DNA of 64,000 nucleotides from JADLHS01 sp964594985 (GTDB lineage: Bacteria; Verrucomicrobiota; Verrucomicrobiia; Limisphaerales; JADLHS01), in assembly GCA_964594985.1 (NCBI GenBank), contig CAZQNQ010000011.1:62001-126000 (forward strand), read 5' to 3'. The position numbers were made by a program, and so were the translations under genes. The notes beneath the pieces are model-generated. The model did not search any database and had not been told where the DNA came from. It saw nothing but the letters and a program-made list of their open reading frames with translations. Each line of letters starts with the position of its first letter. Within the stretch, counting starts at the first letter, position 1. Below, in pieces: positions 58,778-64,000 of the stretch.

Positions 58778-59689
58778 TCACGCCTCGCGCCACTTCAAAT
58801 CCACGACTTGGCCATGCGCTTTGTGACTTGGATCAATCGCGCGCAGTTCGAGCTTCATTCCGCCGGGCCGCGTTGTCGCGTGAATCCAGCCCGCCGGATC
58901 GCCTTCGCGGAAGATGTACGACACCGGCGGCAGATTCACGAGATGAATGCCACTCGCATCCTGCGTCACCTTCCAGTTGTGCGTGTGCCCATAAATCCAC
59001 GCCTTCACCTGCCGGCGCGGGCGGAGGATTTCCAGCAACGCCTCCGCGTCCTTCAAGCCGCCGATTTTATTGTCTTCGCCAGGATTGTGGTGGACGAGAA
59101 TCACCGTGGGCACTTCGCGATTCGCATCCAGGGTTTTGGCCACCCACTGCAACTGATCCTCGCCCAGTGCGCCGGGCGTCTGCAATGTTATCTCCAGCGA
59201 ATCCAGCATCAGCCAGTTCAAATGCTCGGTCTTGATGAACGCCACCTGTTTCTGGGCGATGGGCCGCCGCGCGGCTTTCTGCGATGCGATCGCCGCCCAA
59301 AAGTTCTCGCGCTGGTCGTGATTGCCGAGCGCGAGATTCAACGTCAATCCATCCGCGCGCAACGGATCAAGCAACGCGGTCAACTGCGCGTAATCCGCTG
59401 TTTCCCCAGCGCTGAAAGCACAGTCGCCGACAATGAACACGCGCGCCGCCCGCTGCGGCAGACCGACGATCTCCCGCGCCACGGCATTGAATTGCGCCGC
59501 CATGTTGACATTGCGATGGATCTTGGCCGCATCCGCCGCAATGTGCGTGTCGGCCAGCAATGCAAAAGAGGCCGCATCCGTGCGCCGCATCGCCGCGTGG
59601 AGTTGCGGCGCAAGGGCGAGGCCGGTGCCAGCGAGCAAGGCCCGACGCAAAAACGTCCGGCGTGAAATCGGGAGAAGTTCAATCGGCAT
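58778..59689 (-). CDS. Tat-exported metallophosphoesterase
   Basis: 303 aa. The twin-arginine signal SRRTFLRRALLAGTGLALAP is at 9-28. Metallophosphatase motifs: LLADTHIA (Asp, His), FIVGDCAF, ALGNHDQREN, VILVHHNPG and YGHTHNW. Periplasmic phosphodiesterase or phosphatase of unknown substrate. ATG at 59689. Confidence 0.93.
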   Translation of the reverse strand: MPIELLPISRRTFLRRALLAGTGLALAPQLHAAMRRTDAASFALLADTHIAADAAKIHRNVNMAAQFNAVAREIVGLPQRAARVFIVGDCAFSAGETADYAQLTALLDPLRADGLTLNLALGNHDQRENFWAAIASQKAARRPIAQKQVAFIKTEHLNWLMLDSLEITLQTPGALGEDQLQWVAKTLDANREVPTVILVHHNPGEDNKIGGLKDAEALLEILRPRRQVKAWIYGHTHNWKVTQDASGIHLVNLPPVSYIFREGDPAGWIHATTRPGGMKLELRAIDPSHKAHGQVVDLKWREA

Positions 59690-59780
59690 GAGCCTTTCCT
59701 ACGCCTGCGCTCCGGCTGGCTCAAGCCAATTCAATAGCTTCGTCTCCAAGCGGGCAGGCCTGAAACTCCGGTGCCATTCT

Positions 59781-59858
59781 GGGAGTGCCGGCGTCCCGCC
59801 GGCGAGTTGTTGCACCAAACGAGACCGCAGAACTCGCCCGCGAGACGCTGGCGCTCCC
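59781..59858. repeat. GGGAGCGCC palindromic element, copy 2
   Basis: GGGAGTGCCGGCGTCCCGCC (59781 on) paired with a right end GAGACGCTGGCGCTCCC (59858). It sits between the divergent metallophosphoesterase and isomerase genes, about 110 bp before the isomerase ATG. Confidence 0.82.
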
Positions 59859-59970
59859 GGGTTAAACCGGTGGCCCGGCTGTTTCGTTCCTTCTTCAAAC
59901 TCTGTGCATGACGAGCCGAAGCTCTTTCGGCATACTCAAATATATTTCCCGGCGACCACCGGCTTTACGC

Positions 59971-61401
59971 ATGAAAACTGATTTGAAACAACCCGTCCTC
60001 GGCGTCATCTACGGCAACCGCGATTTCTTCCCCGACGCCCTCGTCACCGAAGCGCGGGCGGACCTCGCCAAACTCTTCGGTCGGCTCGGCATCAAGGCCA
60101 TTCAGCTTGGCGAATCTGATTCCAAGCTCGGCGGTGTCGAGACGCACAACGACGCCCGTAAATGCGCCGATTTGTTCAAGCAGCACGCGAATGAAATTGA
60201 CGGCGTGCTCGTCTGCCTCCCGAACTTCGGCGACGAAAAGGGCGTGGCCGATACACTCAAGCTCGCCGGCCTCAACGTCCCCGTGCTCATCCAAGGTTAT
60301 CCCGACGATCCGAATCAGCTCATGCCGTCGCGTCGCCGCGATTCGTTCTGCGGGAAAATTTCCGTCTGCAACAACCTCGTGCAAGCCGGCATCAAGTTCA
60401 CCCTCACCAGCAAACACGTCTCGCATCCGACCTCCGACAGCTTCCAGCGCGACCTGCAAAAGTTCCTCGGCGTCTGCCGCGTCGTGAACGGCTTGCGTGG
60501 CGTCCGCCTCGGCGCGGTCGGCGCGCGGCCCGGCGCGTTCAACACCGTGCGTTACTCGGAAAAAATTTTGGAACGGCACGGCATCAGTGTCACCACGGTG
60601 GATTTGTCGGAGATTATTGGTGCCGCCAATAAATTAGACCCATCCGTCCCATCCGTCGTATCCAAGCTCAAAGAGATTCAAGGCTATGCCCCCGCGCCGG
60701 GAGTCCCGTCCGACAAGCTCGTGCAGATGGCCAAGATGGGCGTGGTGCTCACCGATTGGATGAACGCCAACCACCTCGACGCGACCGCCATCCAGTGCTG
60801 GACCTCCGTGCAACAGAATTTTGGCTGCAACGTCTGCACGCTCATGAGCATGATGAGCGAGAAGTTCATGCCCAGCGCCTGCGAAGTGGACGTCACCGGC
60901 GTGCTGACGATGTATGCGATGCAGCTCGCCAGCAATACGCCCGCGGCGCTCGTGGACTGGAACAACAACTACGCGGATGACGACGACAAGTGCGTGCTCT
61001 TCCACTGCGGTAACTGGGCCAAATCATTCCTGCCCGACATCAAAATTTCCAACGCGCCCATCATCGGCACAGCCGTTGGCGTCGAGAACACCTACGGCGC
61101 ACTCGATGGCCGCACCCCCGCCGGCCCGTTGACCTACGGCCGCATCACCACCGCCGATGCCGAGGGCAAGATCCGCTGCTACGTCGGCGAAGGCGAACTA
61201 ACGAACGACGAACTCAAGACCTTCGGCAACCGCGCCGTGGCCAAAGTGCCGAACCTGCAAAAAGTCCTGCGCCACGTCTGCGAAAAGGGTTTCGAGCATC
61301 ACGTCGTCATGACGCAATCGCACTCGGCGGCGATTCTGGCCGAAGCCTTCGGGAATTATTTCGGCTGGGATGTTTACAATCACGATGAACGCTCAAAATA
61401 A
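59971..61401 (+). CDS. L-fucose/L-arabinose isomerase family protein
   Basis: 476 aa, of the FucI/AraA-like fold. N-terminal VLGVIYGNRDFFPD, HPTSDSFQRDL, ATAIQCWTSVQQNFGCNV, MPSACEVDVTGVLTMYAM (metal Glu/Asp) and VLFHCGNWAKSF. It is shorter than E. coli FucI (591 aa). The actual sugar is unknown; fucose, arabinose or another. ATG at 59971; the first of a five-gene coupled run that ends in transketolase. Confidence 0.88.
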   Translation: MKTDLKQPVLGVIYGNRDFFPDALVTEARADLAKLFGRLGIKAIQLGESDSKLGGVETHNDARKCADLFKQHANEIDGVLVCLPNFGDEKGVADTLKLAGLNVPVLIQGYPDDPNQLMPSRRRDSFCGKISVCNNLVQAGIKFTLTSKHVSHPTSDSFQRDLQKFLGVCRVVNGLRGVRLGAVGARPGAFNTVRYSEKILERHGISVTTVDLSEIIGAANKLDPSVPSVVSKLKEIQGYAPAPGVPSDKLVQMAKMGVVLTDWMNANHLDATAIQCWTSVQQNFGCNVCTLMSMMSEKFMPSACEVDVTGVLTMYAMQLASNTPAALVDWNNNYADDDDKCVLFHCGNWAKSFLPDIKISNAPIIGTAVGVENTYGALDGRTPAGPLTYGRITTADAEGKIRCYVGEGELTNDELKTFGNRAVAKVPNLQKVLRHVCEKGFEHHVVMTQSHSAAILAEAFGNYFGWDVYNHDERSK

Positions 61402-61765
61402 TTCCAGCCCTGAACAAGTTGTCCACCGGCAACTCGACGCCTGCAACGCGAAAGATTTGGGCGCGTTGATGGCGACTTGCGCCGAGAACGCTGAACAGTT
61501 TGAGCATCCGTCGAAGTTGCTGGCGAACGGCGCCGCGGAAATTCGACCGCGCTTTGAAGCCCGTTTCCAAGAGCCGAACCTGCACGCGCAGCTTGTGAAG
61601 AGGATGGTTTGCGGCAACACAGTCATTGACCAGGAAATCGTGACGCGCACTTTTCCCGAAGGCGCGGGCAAGTTGGAGTTGGTGGCGATTTATGAAGTGA
61701 AAAGCGACAAGCTTATCAAAGTTTGGTTTGTTTCCGGGGCGAAAAAACTGGACGCAAAGCCGTGA
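61385..61765 (+). CDS. SnoaL/NTF2-like protein
   Basis: 126 aa, cone-shaped NTF2-like fold (VVHRQLDACNAKDLGALMAT, RFEARFQEPNLHAQ, LELVAIYEVKSDKLIKVWFV). Small-ligand binding or steroid-isomerase-like fold; function unknown. It overlaps the isomerase gene by 17 bp and the GNAT start by 4 bp. Confidence 0.88.
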   Translation: MNAQNNSSPEQVVHRQLDACNAKDLGALMATCAENAEQFEHPSKLLANGAAEIRPRFEARFQEPNLHAQLVKRMVCGNTVIDQEIVTRTFPEGAGKLELVAIYEVKSDKLIKVWFVSGAKKLDAKP

Positions 61766-62292
61766 AGCCAGCCACCCCAAAATCACCAGCAGTCATCCGA
61801 CCGCCGACTGCGGATGACGGCCCGGAGTTTCTTTCGGCAGTCCGCCGCAGCCGCGCCCTGCATGGTTCGTGGATTACGCCGCGCGCTAAAACCCCAAAGG
61901 AATTTGTCAATTACCTGAAACGCGCTGCCGATGATCGTCACCACAGATTTCTGGTCATCCATCGGGATTCCGGCGGTATCGCCGGAGTTATCAGCATCAA
62001 TGACGTGATCCGGGGAAATTCTCAAAGCGCGGCCATCGGCTACTATGCCTTCGCCCCTTATGCGGGCCGGGGATTGATGGGTGCGGGGCTGCGGCTGGTG
62101 CTGAAGCACGCTTTTCAAAAACTCAAATTACACCGGCTTGAAGCCAACATTCAGCCCGACAATCGGGCCTCCATCGCGCTCGTGAAGAAATGTGGATTTG
62201 TTCGCGAGGGTTTTTCGCGCCGCCTCATAAAAGTTCGGGGTCGCTGGAAGGATCACGAGCGCTGGGCAATGCTTGCGGAGAATTTCAAATGA
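61762..62292 (+). CDS. GNAT family N-acetyltransferase (RimJ-like)
   Basis: 176 aa. Acetyl-CoA loop GYYAFAPYAGRGLMGAGL (about 92-109) and LEANIQPDNRASIALVKKCG (about 129-148), as in RimJ/RimL. GTG start overlapping the previous stop (GTGA); the stop overlaps the transketolase ATG. Substrate unknown (protein N-terminus or small amine). Confidence 0.9.
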   Translation: MKPATPKSPAVIRPPTADDGPEFLSAVRRSRALHGSWITPRAKTPKEFVNYLKRAADDRHHRFLVIHRDSGGIAGVISINDVIRGNSQSAAIGYYAFAPYAGRGLMGAGLRLVLKHAFQKLKLHRLEANIQPDNRASIALVKKCGFVREGFSRRLIKVRGRWKDHERWAMLAENFK

Positions 62293-63173
62293 CCGACCAC
62301 GAACTCCAACTGAAGTCCTTCGTGCTGCGGCGGGCGATGCTGAAACTCATCGTCGGTGCGGGTGCAGGCCATACCGGCGGCGGGTTGTCCTGCCTGGACA
62401 TCCTGAATGTCCTCTACAACCGCGTGCTCAACGTCGCGCCGCAGACGTTCACCAGCCCGACGCGCGACCGTTATGTGCAGAGCAAGGGCCATTGCGTCGA
62501 GGCGCTCTATGCTGTGCTCGCCGACCGCGGCTTTTTCCCCGCATCGGACCTGGAGACCGTCTGCCATTATCAATCGCACTACGTCGGCCATCCCACGCGG
62601 CACATTCCCGGCATCGAGATGAACACCGGCGCGCTCGGTCACGGCCTGCCCATCTGCATCGGCATGGCGCTCGCCGCGAAGATGGATGAGGGAAACATTC
62701 AACATCCAACGTCCAACATCCAACATCCAAATGGGGCGGCGCGCTTTCGCGTGTTCACCCTTTTGGGCGACGGCGAACTCGCTGAAGGCTCGAATTGGGA
62801 AGCCGCCCTCGCCGCCGCGCATTACAAGCTGGATAACCTGTTCGCCATCCTCGACCACAACACGCTCCAGATCACCGGTCACACGCGCGACGTGATGAGC
62901 AACGAACCGCTCGACGAAAAATGGCGCGCGTTCGGCTGGGGCGTGAAAACGGTGAACGGCCACGATTATACGGCGTTGACCGAAGCCTTGAGCAAACCCG
63001 CCGAACCCGGCAAACCCACCTTTATCATCGCGAACACCGTGAAAGGCAAAGGCGTGAGCTTCATGGAAAACGTCGCCAAATGGCATCACGGCGTGCCGAG
63101 CGAAGCGGAACTGAAACAAGCGCTGGCCGAACTCGAGGCGGCGGAAAAACTTTTACAGGAGCAAACAGAGTGA
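62289..63173 (+). CDS. Transketolase, N-terminal subunit
   Basis: 294 aa, thiamine-diphosphate-binding half of a split transketolase. LLGDGELAEGSNWEAALAAA with downstream DHNTLQITG is the ThDP/Mg motif (about 155-190); GHTGGGLSCLDIL and SKGHCVEALYAVL precede it. A 14-residue insert (GNIQHPTSNIQHPN, 62692-62733) from a 42-bp AACATCC array lies just before the ThDP loop. ATG overlaps the GNAT stop (ATGA). Confidence 0.93.
   Translation: MTDHELQLKSFVLRRAMLKLIVGAGAGHTGGGLSCLDILNVLYNRVLNVAPQTFTSPTRDRYVQSKGHCVEALYAVLADRGFFPASDLETVCHYQSHYVGHPTRHIPGIEMNTGALGHGLPICIGMALAAKMDEGNIQHPTSNIQHPNGAARFRVFTLLGDGELAEGSNWEAALAAAHYKLDNLFAILDHNTLQITGHTRDVMSNEPLDEKWRAFGWGVKTVNGHDYTALTEALSKPAEPGKPTFIIANTVKGKGVSFMENVAKWHHGVPSEAELKQALAELEAAEKLLQEQTE
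62690..62733. repeat. AACATCC heptamer array inside the transketolase gene
   Basis: Six 7-bp units: AACATTC AACATCC then AACGTCC and further AACATCC copies, in frame. The same family as the large array at 31713. Confidence 0.9.
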
Positions 63174-63246
63174 ACAGAGAACTACCAAACCAACCGGAAG
63201 CCTCGGAGTTATTCTCTCCGTTGTCTCCGTTACCTCCTGTTAAACC

Positions 63247-64000
63247 ATGAGCGCGCCCGCCCCTTCCATGTTCACGCCCGCCGCGAAAGCGATGGCGGAA
63301 AAGCTTGGCTTGAAAATGGGCCACGCCAACCTTGAAGAATTCGCCGCCGTGCTTGAAGAACTGGCAAAGGCAAACCCGAATATCGTCGCCGTAACCAGCG
63401 ATTCACGTGGCTCGGGCAAGCTTGCGCCGTTTGGCAAGGCGTTGCCCAAGCAGATCGTCGAAGTCGGCATCGCCGAACAGAATCTCGTCGGCATCACCGC
63501 CGGCCTCGCGGCGTGTGGCAAGAAGTCGTTTGGTGTCTCGCCGAGCTGCTTCCTGACGGCGCGCTCATTGGAGCAGATCAAGAACGACATCTGTTACTCG
63601 GACGTTCCCGCCGTGCTCGTCGGCATCAGCTCCGGCACGAGCTACGGCGCGCTTGGCACGACGCATCATTCGTTGCACGACCTTGCCGTCCTGCGGGCGA
63701 TCAACAACCTCACCATCCTCGTCCCGGCGGATAATTTCGAGTCGCGTCAGGCCATTCTCGCTGCGGCCCAGGCGACAAAGCCCGTCTTCGTCCGTTTCGG
63801 CAAAGCCGCGATGTATGGCCTGCACAAGCCGGAGACGAAGTTTGAAGTCGGCAAAGCGATCACCTTGCGCGAAGGCAATGATGTCGCCTTTATCGCCACC
63901 GGCGAAACGGTTGTTCACGCCTTGCTCGCGGCGGCACAACTCGCGGAACATGGCATTCAGGCGCGGGTGCTTTCAGTTCACACCATCAAGCCGCTCGACA
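63247..64000 (+). CDS. Transketolase, C-terminal subunit (3' end outside window)
   Basis: The first 251 codons of the pyrimidine-binding and C-terminal half: VAVTSDSRGSGKLAPFGKAL, IVEVGIAEQNLVGITAGLA (catalytic Glu), and FVRFGKAAMYGL. The frame is open to the window end. The 73-bp gap from the first subunit contains a TCTCCGT-rich string similar to other repeats. Together the two subunits make one transketolase. Confidence 0.93.
   Translation, partial: MSAPAPSMFTPAAKAMAEKLGLKMGHANLEEFAAVLEELAKANPNIVAVTSDSRGSGKLAPFGKALPKQIVEVGIAEQNLVGITAGLAACGKKSFGVSPSCFLTARSLEQIKNDICYSDVPAVLVGISSGTSYGALGTTHHSLHDLAVLRAINNLTILVPADNFESRQAILAAAQATKPVFVRFGKAAMYGLHKPETKFEVGKAITLREGNDVAFIATGETVVHALLAAAQLAEHGIQARVLSVHTIKPLD

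Noticed and set aside
59971..64000. Sulfoglycolytic transketolase pathway
   Set aside because: A sugar isomerase and split transketolase are present, but no sulfoquinovosidase, sulfosugar transporter or sulfoacetaldehyde enzyme is seen; the evidence is too thin.

Overview
The window reads as chromosome of a GC-rich member of the Verrucomicrobiota, most likely in the Pedosphaerales/Limisphaerales group. This placement is an inference. It rests on a TIGR04073-type (exosortase-associated) lipoprotein, a CPBP/CAAX-type protease near an ExeA-GspB pair, FmdB-type zinc-ribbon proteins in three places, Ig and C-terminal-sorting style domains on a secreted nuclease, and a very heavy load of small palindromic and heptameric repeats. 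No phage, insertion sequence, transposase or CRISPR array was seen. Almost all genes look chromosomal housekeeping or conserved accessory genes. One tRNA (Gly-GCC) is present.

Layout. 1-2.1 kb: NarL-type two-component system (kinase cut by the window edge). 2.3-5.9 kb: dnaE. 6.3-9.5 kb: tRNA-Gly, a metallo-beta-lactamase-fold hydrolase, a gamma-carbonic anhydrase and an unknown membrane protein. 9.6-13.9 kb: M42 aminopeptidase, DEAD-box helicase, FmdB protein, secreted unknown. 14.1-19.0 kb: lysine 2,3-aminomutase with an unusual C-terminal extension, a repeat-containing gene-poor stretch, and a TMTC-like membrane/TPR protein. 19.1-25.2 kb: secreted EEP nuclease, mdh, NamZ-like muramidase, galE. 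25.5-31.7 kb: cytosine-deaminase-like enzyme, BtpA family, YkgJ, galK, pterin dehydratase, NCS1 transporter, FmdB, NUDIX. 31.9-34.0 kb: an ECF sigma / anti-sigma / DUF3106 operon, converging on ispE. 35-41.6 kb: TIGR04073 lipoprotein, FmdB, NYN nuclease, VWA-like protein, an RluA-methyltransferase fusion, CPBP protease, GspB-like and ExeA-like proteins. 41.7-47 kb: hisC, a tiny Lys/Ala peptide gene, DEDD exonuclease, nucleoside phosphorylase, OsmC, WapI-like protein, zwf. 47.4-55.8 kb: DUF748 giant protein, two methyltransferases, porin, GspF/PilC. 55.9-64 kb: nadB, class-A-like serine hydrolase, Tat metallophosphoesterase, then a tightly coupled operon of a fucose-isomerase-type sugar isomerase, NTF2-like protein, GNAT and a split transketolase (second half cut by the window end).

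The most unusual content is the repeats. Six copies of a roughly 75-140 bp palindrome built of TTAATC hexamers inside a ~16 bp GTGACTGAAACTGCCG-type terminal inverted repeat sit just upstream of genes; none lies between converging genes. Other hairpin families (GTAGCAGCCGACG, GGCAGGCTGGAAAGCCTGCC, GGGAGCGCCGGCG, CTCTCCCC...GGGGAGAG) lie mostly at gene ends. Several 7-bp-period arrays (AACATCC, GATTGCG, ACTCCGC, ACTTCAG) and two of the hairpins have entered coding sequences in frame: hisC, transketolase, the RluA fusion and the nucleoside phosphorylase. A second notable item is a 15-residue Lys/Ala-only peptide gene with an ideal ribosome binding site and a strong terminator.
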